In this document: positions 9,090 to 15,607 of the stretch, piece after piece
Layout of the letters: the number at the start of each line of letters is the position of its first letter
Numbering within the stretch: position 1 is the stretch's first letter
Assembly: GCA_001870995.2 (NCBI GenBank)
Contig: MLAV02000008.1
Span: 62,001 to 126,000 of the forward strand
Origin: Chitinophaga sp. CB10
GTDB lineage: Bacteria > Bacteroidota > Bacteroidia > Chitinophagales > Chitinophagaceae
Length of the DNA stretch: 64,000 nt
Direction of reading: 5' to 3'
Notes under the pieces: generated by a model
What the model saw: the letters and a program-made list of their open reading frames with translations, nothing else
Database searches by the model: none
Told to the model about the DNA's origin: nothing
Translations under genes and position numbers: made by a program

Positions 9090-10520
9090 ATGGTTGCAAG
9101 GAGAGATTTTCTTAAAAACGGCGCCCTGCTGGCAGGAGCCGTAAGTTTAGGATTGCCGAAAACAGTGTTTGGATGGGATGGGTACACTTCTCAGCGTCCG
9201 CCGATGGCACAGCGTAAGTTCACCAGCGAGGCGGTGGAAAAAACCATTGTGGCAGTAAAAAAACAGATTGCCGACAGTAAACTGGCCTGGATGTTTGAAA
9301 ACTGCTTCCCCAATACACTGGACACTACTGTGAATTTCAAAGTGGTGGACGGTAAGCCCGATACATTCGTGATCACCGGCGATATCAACGCCATGTGGCT
9401 GCGCGATTCGTCCGCCCAGGTATGGCCGTACCTGGCGCTCGTAAAGGATGATCAGAAACTCCAGCAACTGATTGCAGGGGTCATCCACCGGCAGGCTAAA
9501 TGCATCCTGATTGATCCGTATGCCAATGCCTTCAACGATGGCCCTACGGGCAGCGAATGGGAAAAAGACCTGACTGATATGAAGCCGGAACTGCACGAGC
9601 GCAAATGGGAAATCGACTCCCTGTGCTATCCCGTGCGACTGGCCTACCACTACTGGAAAAATTCCAACGATACCAAAGTATTTGACGAGCAATACAAAAA
9701 AGCCGCTCACCTGATTGTGAAAACCTTCAGGGAGCAGCAGCGTAAGGAAGGGAAAGGACCTTACAAGTTCCAGCGCGTAACCGCCTGGCAGTCCGATACC
9801 GTACCCAATGCAGGGTGGGGCGCCCCAATGCTGCCGGTAGGGCTGATCGTAAGCATCTTCCGCCCGTCCGACGATGCGACGGTATTCCCATTCCTGATCC
9901 CTTCCAACATGTTCGCTGTAGTGTCGCTGCGGCAGCTGGCGGAAATCAGCGAGGTAGTGTATAAAGATGCCGCCTTCGCGAAGGAATGCACCACCCTGGC
10001 CGATGAGGTGGACCGCGCTATCAAAGCCTATGCAATCGTGGAACATCCGAAGCTGGGTATGATGTATGGCTTTGAAGTGGATGGCTACGGTAATCGTTTA
10101 TTCATTGACGATACCAACGTGCCGAGCCTGCTCTCCATCCCTTACCTGGGCTATACCACCGCGGATGATCCGCTGTACCAGGCATCCCGCCACTTTGTAT
10201 GGAGTACTTTCCACCCGTGGTACTACCAGGGTAAGTTCGGGGATGGCGTGGGTAGTCCGCATACCGGGGAAAACTACATCTGGCCTATGAGCATCATCAT
10301 GAAAGCGCTGACCAGTAACGACAGGGAAGAAATTGCGGCCTGCATCAAAACCCTCCGTAATACGGATGGCAATACCGGTTTCATTCACGAATCCTACCAG
10401 AAGGATGATCCGACCAAGTTTACCCGCAAATGGTTTGCCTGGGCAAATACCTTGTTTGGAGAGCTGATCCTGAAGGTAAGCCACGAATATCCGGAGCTGC
10501 TGAAAAGGCAATACGCTTAA
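9090..10520 (+). CDS. Glycoside hydrolase family 125 exo-alpha-1,6-mannosidase, Tat-exported
   Basis: A 476-residue protein of the GH125 (former DUF1237) family: 'MWLRDSSAQVWPY' (about 102-114) and the (alpha/alpha)6-barrel blocks around 'WEIDSLCYPVRLAYHYW', 'GENYIWPMSIIMKALTS' and 'GNTGFIHESY' are characteristic. GH125 enzymes release mannose from alpha-1,6-linked mannosides such as N-glycan or yeast mannan cores. The N-terminus MVARRDFLKNGALLAGAVSL is a twin-arginine signal (RRDFLK followed by a hydrophobic stretch), so the enzyme should be exported folded by the Tat system; a tatA gene lies at 43.1 kb. No other glycan-utilisation genes (SusC/D) are adjacent. Substrate specificity is inferred from the family. 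Confidence 0.9.
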   Translation: MVARRDFLKNGALLAGAVSLGLPKTVFGWDGYTSQRPPMAQRKFTSEAVEKTIVAVKKQIADSKLAWMFENCFPNTLDTTVNFKVVDGKPDTFVITGDINAMWLRDSSAQVWPYLALVKDDQKLQQLIAGVIHRQAKCILIDPYANAFNDGPTGSEWEKDLTDMKPELHERKWEIDSLCYPVRLAYHYWKNSNDTKVFDEQYKKAAHLIVKTFREQQRKEGKGPYKFQRVTAWQSDTVPNAGWGAPMLPVGLIVSIFRPSDDATVFPFLIPSNMFAVVSLRQLAEISEVVYKDAAFAKECTTLADEVDRAIKAYAIVEHPKLGMMYGFEVDGYGNRLFIDDTNVPSLLSIPYLGYTTADDPLYQASRHFVWSTFHPWYYQGKFGDGVGSPHTGENYIWPMSIIMKALTSNDREEIAACIKTLRNTDGNTGFIHESYQKDDPTKFTRKWFAWANTLFGELILKVSHEYPELLKRQYA

Positions 10521-10546
10521 CCTAAATTATCACGATAACTTGCAGG

Positions 10547-10592
10547 GGAGCAAGGCATCAAAGATTTGGATATCTTTGTGCTTGCTCCTTTT
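10547..10592 (+). terminator. Intrinsic terminator of the GH125 gene
   Basis: Long hairpin: 8-bp basal stem (10547-10554 / 10581-10588), a small bulge, then a 7-bp upper stem (10559-10565 / 10572-10578), followed by CCTTTTTC. The upper right arm contains TATCTTTG, which matches a Bacteroidota -7 box. It might double as promoter for the next gene, but that base pattern is also required by the stem. Confidence 0.75.
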
Positions 10593-10613
10593 TCTTTCTA
10601 TAATTCAGTACCC

Positions 10614-12395
10614 ATGACAGTAGCAGCCACCTATCAGCAGCGGATCGACGCTTATAAAGCGGATATCATAAAAGAACAAAAGACTTCCTCCTTACTGGCC
10701 TGGCTCCGGTTGGCGGCCTTCCTGGCGGCGGTTTGGGGTATTGTTCAGTTTATCCGTTCGGGTTATAACCTGCCCTGGCTGTTGCTCACCCTGGCGGGTA
10801 TAGCGGGCTTCCTGGCGTTGCTGAAGCGCTATGCCGCAAGCCAGGATAAGCTGCAATTATTAAAGGTACTATTGGAGCTGAACGAAAAAGAACTCCGGCT
10901 GGTAACGATGAATATCGCGGACTTTCCGGATGGTGGCAGCTTCATCGATGACCGGCATGACTTTACGGGAGACCTTGACGTCTTCGGCCTTTCATCTTTC
11001 TACCAACATATAAATCGCACCGGCACCTTGTCCGGCAGTAAAAAACTCGCGGACACACTGCAATGCCCGCTGCAGGACGCCCAACAGATCAGGGCCACCC
11101 AGAAAGCGCTACAGGTGCTGACCCCTATGGTGGAGTTCCGGCAGCAGCTAACGGCGACGGCTACACTGGCAAAGGAAGAGGCGGCGGATAAAAAGGAGAT
11201 TAACCTGTGGATGCAGATGCCGCTTGAGTTCCTGGGCTCGCAGCGTGTCAATTTGGCGAGATGGGGGATGCCCGCCCTGTTTGTGGCATCTGTTTTCGTA
11301 TATGCGTTCACGGGTGTGTACTATTGGATGGCGCTGAGCTTTTGCGTCAACTGGACCATGCTGATTACCTACCAGAAGCGCATCCTGGCGCAACACAACC
11401 TGATGGCGCATAAAGAGCGCATCCTCAGCAGGTTTGACAGTATCCTGGAAGGCATCCGGAAGGCCTCTTTTCAAAATGCGGGGCTGTTACAGGAGCAGCA
11501 CGGCATTGCCAAAGAAGCGGGTACCGCCCTGCGCCAGCTGGCGAAGGTGAGCGCGGCGCTGAATCAGCGTTTGAACCTCCTGGTGGCGGTGATTCTGAAT
11601 CCTATCCTGATGTATGACCTGCACTGCATGGTGCGGCTGGAAAAATGGAAGCAGGCCCACCGCAACAATATGAACCGCTGGCTGGATGCGATTGCGCAAT
11701 TTGAGGCCTGGGGCAGCCTGGCTACGTTTGCCTACAACCACCAGGATTTCCACTGGCCGGAGGTGAAGGAAGGGAAGCTGATGGTGAAGGCCAAAGGGCT
11801 GGGGCACCCGCTGATCCCTATGGGCGAATGCGTGCAGAACGACGGGGAAATAGGTACCAAAGCGGATTTCCTGATTATTACCGGCTCCAATATGTCCGGC
11901 AAAAGTACTTTCCTGCGGAGCGTGGGCAGCAACCTGCTGCTGGCCATGTGCGGCGCCCCGGTATGCGCGCAGCATTTCGAATTTACGCCGATGCACATCA
12001 TGACCAGCATGCGGATAAAGGACAGCATTGCCAGTCATACTTCCTATTTCCAGGCGGAGTTGTTGCGCCTGCAACATATCATAACGCAGCTGAAGCAGGG
12101 CCGGAAGGTGTTTGTGCTGCTGGACGAAATCCTGAAGGGCACCAATTCGGAGGACAAGCTCACCGGCTCCCGCAGCCTGATTGAGCATTTCATCAGTTAC
12201 CCCTGCCTGGGGATGGTGGCTACGCACGACCTTGAGCTGGGCCACCTGGAGGAAGCCTACCCGGACCGGATCCGCAATTACTGCTTTGAAAGCACCATCC
12301 AGGACGATCATCTCTATTTCGACTACCGGATGCGGGAAGGTATTGCCCGCAATAAGAATGCGACCTTCCTGATGAAGCAGATGCAGATCATCTAA
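10614..12395 (+). CDS. MutS-family ATPase with N-terminal membrane segments
   Basis: A 593-residue protein. Two hydrophobic helices lie near residues 28-75, then a helical lever-like region with another hydrophobic pair (about 205-245), then a C-terminal MutS domain V ATPase: Walker A GSNMSGKST (about 424-432), Walker B 'VFVLLDEILKGTNSEDK', and the downstream His in 'MVATHD'. The mismatch-recognition domains I-II of true MutS are absent, so it is one of the short membrane-associated MutS-like proteins common in Bacteroidota, not a mismatch sensor. An in-frame upstream ATG (10566) lies inside the previous gene's terminator hairpin, so I chose 10614. Function is unknown beyond ATPase-driven conformational change. 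Confidence 0.85.
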   Translation: MTVAATYQQRIDAYKADIIKEQKTSSLLAWLRLAAFLAAVWGIVQFIRSGYNLPWLLLTLAGIAGFLALLKRYAASQDKLQLLKVLLELNEKELRLVTMNIADFPDGGSFIDDRHDFTGDLDVFGLSSFYQHINRTGTLSGSKKLADTLQCPLQDAQQIRATQKALQVLTPMVEFRQQLTATATLAKEEAADKKEINLWMQMPLEFLGSQRVNLARWGMPALFVASVFVYAFTGVYYWMALSFCVNWTMLITYQKRILAQHNLMAHKERILSRFDSILEGIRKASFQNAGLLQEQHGIAKEAGTALRQLAKVSAALNQRLNLLVAVILNPILMYDLHCMVRLEKWKQAHRNNMNRWLDAIAQFEAWGSLATFAYNHQDFHWPEVKEGKLMVKAKGLGHPLIPMGECVQNDGEIGTKADFLIITGSNMSGKSTFLRSVGSNLLLAMCGAPVCAQHFEFTPMHIMTSMRIKDSIASHTSYFQAELLRLQHIITQLKQGRKVFVLLDEILKGTNSEDKLTGSRSLIEHFISYPCLGMVATHDLELGHLEEAYPDRIRNYCFESTIQDDHLYFDYRMREGIARNKNATFLMKQMQII

Positions 12396-12423
12396 AAAAT
12401 CGCAGATAAAAATATATTGAATG

Positions 12424-12459
12424 ACTAAATATTTTAGTAGCTTTACTAAAATATTTAGT
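12424..12459. promoter_or_regulatory. Perfect 16-bp inverted repeat (operator candidate) before radical SAM gene
   Basis: Left arm 12424-12439 and right arm 12444-12459 are exact reverse complements around a 4-nt centre, ending 2 nt before the ATG at 12462. A -7-like TAGCTTTA (12438-12445) spans the centre, and a TTG lies about 20 nt upstream (near 12417), so the repeat would cover the core promoter. There is no trailing T run, which argues against a terminator. It could also form an mRNA hairpin at the start codon. Confidence 0.6.
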
Positions 12460-12461
12460 GT

Positions 12462-13544
12462 ATGACATTGCCATTCCAGGAAGGGATGTCTGACAACCAG
12501 TATTATAAGGGCCGCGGGGCTCAGTTCAATCCTAAAAACAAGTTTCTTGCAGGGGAGTATGTAAAGGAGCATGTGGAAGGGATTGACGAGTGGTGGCAGG
12601 CAGATGTTCCCACGCAGATTTTTGAAGAACATGCCAAGACTTTGGTAAACAAGGTGGATAGCCCGGATGTGGGGATGTGGTATTCCATGAACCCTTACCA
12701 GGGCTGCGAGCATGGTTGTATTTATTGTTATGCCCGCAACTCGCACCAGTTCTGGGGCCTGAGCGCCGGGCTGGATTTTGAGCGCAAGATTATTGTAAAG
12801 CACAATGCCCCTGAGCTGCTTCGTAAATTCCTGGATAATAAGAACTGGGTACCCAAGCCGATCAGCCTTTCAGGGAATACGGACTGCTACCAGCCGGCGG
12901 AGCGTAAAATGTGGCTCACCCGGCAGCTGCTGGAAGTGTGCCTGGAATATAAACAGCCGGTGGGGATTATCACCAAGAACTCCCTCGTGCTGCGGGACCG
13001 TTACCTGTTGCAGCAGCTGGCCCAGCAAAACCTCGTTTGCGTATATGTTTCCATTACGACCCTCCAGGAGGACCTGCGGCAGAAAATGGAGCCCCGTACT
13101 ACCACCGCAGCCCAGCGCCTTAAAATTGTAAAGGAGCTGAGCGAGGTGGGCATCCCCGTGGGGGTGATGACGGCGCCTGTTATTCCCGGCCTGAACGACC
13201 ACGAGATACCCCGGCTGCTGGAAGCCGCCGCCAATAATGGTGCGAAATTTGCCGGCTACACCGTCGTACGGCTGAATGATGCCGTGAAGCTCATTTTTAA
13301 CGACTGGCTTTATAAGAATTTCCCTGACCGGGCGGACAAGGTATGGCACCTGATCGAAAGTTTGCATGGCGGAAACGTCAATGACAGTGAATTTGGCCGG
13401 AGGATGAGGGGGGATGGGAATGTGGCCGAGATAATAAGGCAGCAGTTCAGGGTGCATACCAAAAAGCACGGGTTGAACCAGGAACGCTTCGAATTCAATA
13501 CAGAAGCCTTTAAGCGGCCAACGTCCCAGTTGAGTTTATTCTGA
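12462..13544 (+). CDS. PA0069/Rv2578c-family radical SAM protein
   Basis: A 360-residue radical SAM protein. The [4Fe-4S] motif is CEHGCIYC (about residues 82-89) preceded by 'MNPYQGCEHGC', and 'ISLSGNTDCYQPAE' and 'PVIPGLNDHEIP' are typical of the PA0069/SPL-like group related to spore photoproduct lyase. The reaction of this group is not established to my knowledge; a nucleic-acid role is sometimes suggested from the SPL kinship. Two starts are possible, ATG 12462 and ATG 12486; the 'KGRGA' block expected near the family N-terminus follows both. The inverted repeat over its promoter suggests dedicated control, perhaps stress- or light-responsive, which is inference. Confidence 0.87.
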   Translation: MTLPFQEGMSDNQYYKGRGAQFNPKNKFLAGEYVKEHVEGIDEWWQADVPTQIFEEHAKTLVNKVDSPDVGMWYSMNPYQGCEHGCIYCYARNSHQFWGLSAGLDFERKIIVKHNAPELLRKFLDNKNWVPKPISLSGNTDCYQPAERKMWLTRQLLEVCLEYKQPVGIITKNSLVLRDRYLLQQLAQQNLVCVYVSITTLQEDLRQKMEPRTTTAAQRLKIVKELSEVGIPVGVMTAPVIPGLNDHEIPRLLEAAANNGAKFAGYTVVRLNDAVKLIFNDWLYKNFPDRADKVWHLIESLHGGNVNDSEFGRRMRGDGNVAEIIRQQFRVHTKKHGLNQERFEFNTEAFKRPTSQLSLF

Positions 13545-13634
13545 GGAACAAAGATGCAACGTAGAATTAATGAACTAATTGTTAACTCTACAAAAAAAGT
13601 AGGGAAGAAATGTAGGTGGATAAAAAATAAAAAT

Positions 13635-13642
13635 TATCTTTG
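13635..13642 (+). promoter_or_regulatory. Bacteroidota -7 promoter box TATCTTTG
   Basis: Exact TAnnTTTG match 44 nt upstream of the first short ORF; the -33 element is not obvious. Confidence 0.55.
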
Positions 13643-13685
13643 TTTTAATTGAACATAACTCGTGCAACTTTTATCAACATACAAG

Positions 13686-13754
13686 ATGATCGCGCCGGCC
13701 TGCAAGCAAAAGCAGGTCAAGGGTATGATGCGGGCATGTTGCACCGATTGTTAA
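13686..13754 (+). CDS. Putative 22-residue Cys-rich leader-like peptide
   Basis: ATG to TAA encodes a peptide with four Cys that ends MMRACCTDC. A TATCTTTG promoter lies upstream and a perfect 10-bp terminator starts 30 nt after the stop. The nucleotide string GGCATGTTGCA at the Ala-Cys-Cys codons recurs in the next short ORF. Adjacent Cys codons before a terminator would suit a cysteine-sensing attenuator, but no cysteine-biosynthesis gene follows. Translation is unproven. Confidence 0.35.
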   Translation: MIAPACKQKQVKGMMRACCTDC

Positions 13755-13784
13755 CGATAGTAAGTTATCAAACGATATAAACAG

Positions 13785-13814
13785 AGGTCCCGCACTAAAG
13801 TTGCGGGACCTTTT
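13785..13814 (+). terminator. Intrinsic terminator
   Basis: Perfect 10-bp GC-rich stem (13785-13794 / 13802-13811), 7-nt loop, then TTTT. Confidence 0.88.
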
Positions 13815-13887
13815 GCTTTTAGCGGAGTAGCCAGAAATGACGACATTGAAAAAGATTCAGAAGATAACTAAACATAAACATTGTACC

Positions 13888-13953
13888 ATGCGACAGGCAT
13901 GTTGCAAGCAGGATGGCTTTGCCTTAAAAAAGCCATACGAACCTCGTATGTAA
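13888..13953 (+). CDS. Putative 21-residue leader-like peptide
   Basis: ATG to TAA encodes a peptide opening MRQACCKQDG. It shares the Ala-Cys-Cys codons and the 11-nt string GGCATGTTGCA with the previous short ORF, and a terminator follows at 13980. No own TAnnTTTG promoter was seen. It could be a second attenuator unit or a non-coding RNA whose ORF is accidental. Confidence 0.3.
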   Translation: MRQACCKQDGFALKKPYEPRM

Positions 13954-13979
13954 TATTGTAAGCGCCCTTACATTATTTG

Positions 13980-14012
13980 GCCTGGCTCGTAAATAGCCGG
14001 GCTTTTTTTTTT
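13980..14012 (+). terminator. Intrinsic terminator
   Basis: 8-bp stem with one wobble (13980-13987 / 13995-14002) and a run of ten Ts. Confidence 0.88.
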
Positions 14013-14106
14013 AAGTCGCTGGTAAAATCCGAAACACAATTTTTTATACATGTTATGTGCGGGACCTATAAAGCCGGGAATGTACATAACCCCAAAACGA
14101 AACACC

Positions 14107-14673
14107 ATGAGGAACGTAATCCAAGTAGTAAGAGAGGCTTTACTCACCAATTTCAGGGAGTTAGACCAATGGTTTGAAAAAGATCAGGCATTGCTGGACT
14201 TTAAACCCGAAGCCGACCAGTGGAGCATCAGGGAAGTGCTGGAACACATCACTTTAACCAACTATTTCCTGTTGCTGATCATCAACAAAGCCACACGCCG
14301 TGCGCTGGACCGTAAACGGAACGGCCATACGGTGGTAGTGCCCGCCGATTATGAAGATAAGTTTGCGCAGATCGATGTGATCAGCAGCAAATCCTTTGGA
14401 TGGGTAAGGCCGGAGCATATGGAACCGGAAGGGTTGAAGAGCCTTGCCGAAATTAAAGCCACGCTGAAACAGCAATACGCGCAGTGCTGGTATAATGTAT
14501 CCCTGCTCAAAAACGGAGAAGGCGTGCTGGTATTCACCAACATGTCCGTCAACCACCTGGGCAAGCTGGATATCTATCAATACATCTATTTCCTTACCAA
14601 GCATATCGAACGCCACATCCGCCAGATGCAGCGGCTGGAAAAACAGTTCGAAGAAGGCGCGGTATTAATATAA
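14107..14673 (+). CDS. DinB-family (DinB_2-like) four-helix protein
   Basis: A 188-residue protein of the DinB/YfiT-like putative metal-dependent hydrolase fold. A metal-binding His lies in 'QWSIREVLEHITLTNY' and the C-terminal pair in 'YFLTKHIERHIRQMQRL'; the H...H-x3-H spacing is right for the family's three-His site. Many members act as thiol transferases (bacillithiol or other low-molecular-weight thiols) or are uncharacterised. The open frame extends upstream to 14050, but that extension overlaps a structured leader; ATG 14107 gives the standard N-terminus. It lies between two sets of short ORF + terminator units. Confidence 0.8.
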   Translation: MRNVIQVVREALLTNFRELDQWFEKDQALLDFKPEADQWSIREVLEHITLTNYFLLLIINKATRRALDRKRNGHTVVVPADYEDKFAQIDVISSKSFGWVRPEHMEPEGLKSLAEIKATLKQQYAQCWYNVSLLKNGEGVLVFTNMSVNHLGKLDIYQYIYFLTKHIERHIRQMQRLEKQFEEGAVLI

Positions 14674-14734
14674 TTTGTTTAGGTCGACCAATCGGTCATC
14701 TATTATTGTTAATTCCCTGGTATGCTGATTGTGA

Positions 14735-14826
14735 AGCCGGTAGTTTGACTGCCGGCTTTTTTTTCGTTTATACGTAGCCGGTAGTTTGACTACCGGCTTT
14801 TTTTTCGTTTATACGTAGCCGGTAGT
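14735..14826 (+). repeat. 41-bp tandem repeat of an intrinsic terminator
   Basis: Unit 1 (14735-14775) and unit 2 (14776-14816) differ by one base; a third copy is cut after 10 bp (14817-14826). Each unit is a 9-bp stem, 5-nt loop and eight-T run; the one difference turns a T-G wobble into a perfect pair. It terminates the DinB transcript twice. Confidence 0.9.
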
Positions 14827-14958
14827 ACTCCTAATGATAAGGCAGGAGGGGCTGGATAAGTTGGTTAATTGACTGTAACGCAAGACAGCGGCTGGTTACA
14901 TGGAAGCGCACTTCTTAAACAATGTTGCAAAAAAAATCAAAAAATAATTTGTCAAAAA

Positions 14959-14991
14959 TTTGCAATATCAAAACAGATACTATTATCTTTG
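14959..14991 (+). promoter_or_regulatory. Bacteroidota promoter, -33 TTTG / -7 TATCTTTG
   Basis: TTTG at 14959-14962, 21-nt spacer, TATCTTTG at 14984-14991. It would start RNA near 14998, 33 nt before the 29-codon ORF. This is the cleanest core promoter I found in the window. Confidence 0.8.
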
Positions 14992-15030
14992 CATCGTCAA
15001 ATAATTACTAAATCAATAAACCTTTAAAAA

Positions 15031-15120
15031 ATGAAACGCTTTTATTCACCTATAAACAGCACAGAGCAGGGCAGGGTCCTGATTGGTGGCTGGTTCCGGG
15101 CGTTTTATTATTACAGGTAG
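15031..15120 (+). CDS. Putative 29-residue aromatic-rich leader peptide
   Basis: ATG to TAG. The peptide opens MKRFYSPINSTEQ and closes GGWFRAFYYYR, with Trp, Phe and three consecutive Tyr codons just before the stop. A strong promoter precedes it and a terminator follows 25 nt later. CCGGGC within the ORF (about 15096-15101) can pair with GCCCGG in the terminator's left arm, an alternative structure like those of amino-acid attenuators. The distal genes (AAA+ ATPase, rtcB) are not aromatic biosynthesis genes, and further terminators intervene. The peptide and its regulatory role are inference. Confidence 0.45.
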   Translation: MKRFYSPINSTEQGRVLIGGWFRAFYYYR

Positions 15121-15145
15121 ATAATATATTTGTATCAATAATCAG

Positions 15146-15176
15146 AGCCCGGGACCGTGAATCCCGGGCTTTTTTT
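15146..15176 (+). terminator. Intrinsic terminator
   Basis: Perfect 9-bp stem (15146-15154 / 15162-15170), 7-nt loop and seven-T tail. Confidence 0.9.
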
Positions 15177-15194
15177 ATTGCCTGATTGCTGATG

Positions 15195-15326
15195 ATGAAA
15201 GCTGTAATCAAACAAAAACTTTGGAACCATGAATGGTTGGCGGTAGCTGGAAAGCGCTATGGTCAAGCATTTGGCGATAGCTTTGCCCAAAGGCAGGCTA
15301 AACGGACAAGGTATGCTTTAACGTAG
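15195..15326 (+). CDS. Putative 43-residue basic small protein
   Basis: ATG (an alternative ATG lies 3 nt upstream) to TAG, followed 19 nt later by a perfect terminator. The peptide opens MKAVIKQKLWNHEWLAVAGK and is rich in Lys, Arg and Gln, without Cys. It may be a real small protein or a leader. It lies between two terminators and shows no promoter of its own, so expression would depend on read-through from 14998. Confidence 0.35.
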   Translation: MKAVIKQKLWNHEWLAVAGKRYGQAFGDSFAQRQAKRTRYALT

Positions 15327-15345
15327 TATATGCGTTAACGTTAGT

Positions 15346-15378
15346 AACCCGGTCCGTGTAAAATGGACCGGGTTTTTT
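15346..15378 (+). terminator. Intrinsic terminator
   Basis: Perfect 10-bp stem (15346-15355 / 15365-15374), 9-nt loop and T run. Confidence 0.9.
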
Positions 15379-15553
15379 ATTTATCCGACTTATTGAGGAG
15401 GTACATAACACTGTAACGGCGGGGCATTCCTGCCCTGCCTTGCAATGAGTGCCTGCTTTTAAACATATTGTTTTTCGTCTCTGTTTGCATTAACCCATTA
15501 ACCCCGGGTGGTCAAAGCAATGATAGAAGGCCACCGATGATAAGGATGCATTG

Positions 15554-15573
15554 CCGGAGCAAAAAAGCTCCGG
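15554..15573 (+). promoter_or_regulatory. 5' hairpin upstream of AAA+ gene
   Basis: CCGGAGC and GCTCCGG around an A6 loop, 34 nt before the chosen AAA+ start. No T run follows, so a leader structure is more likely than a terminator. Confidence 0.45.
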
Positions 15574-15607
15574 TAAGTCTTTATCTAACTTAAAAGGATA
15601 TACGAAA

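Larger units (their letters stand above)
13545..14106 (+). other. 562-bp intergenic region with two short ORF + terminator units
   Basis: Between the radical SAM gene and the DinB gene. It contains a TATCTTTG box (13635-13642), a 22-codon ORF followed by a perfect terminator, and a 21-codon ORF followed by a second terminator. Close to the DinB start, GTTATGT and ACATAAC (within about 14052-14090) form a weak inverted repeat. Confidence 0.65.
14674..15607 (+). other. 934-bp intergenic region: tandem terminators and two short ORF units
   Basis: Upstream of the AAA+/RtcB pair. In order: a duplicated terminator (14735-14826), a textbook Bacteroidota promoter (14959-14991), a 29-codon ORF with terminator, a 43-codon ORF with terminator, and a small hairpin (15554-15573) just before the AAA+ gene. 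No conventional gene was seen on either strand. Confidence 0.7.

Noticed and set aside
11487..12803. 438-codon open frame opposite the MutS-like gene
   Set aside because: Antisense of a motif-complete ATPase gene and running past its start into another gene.
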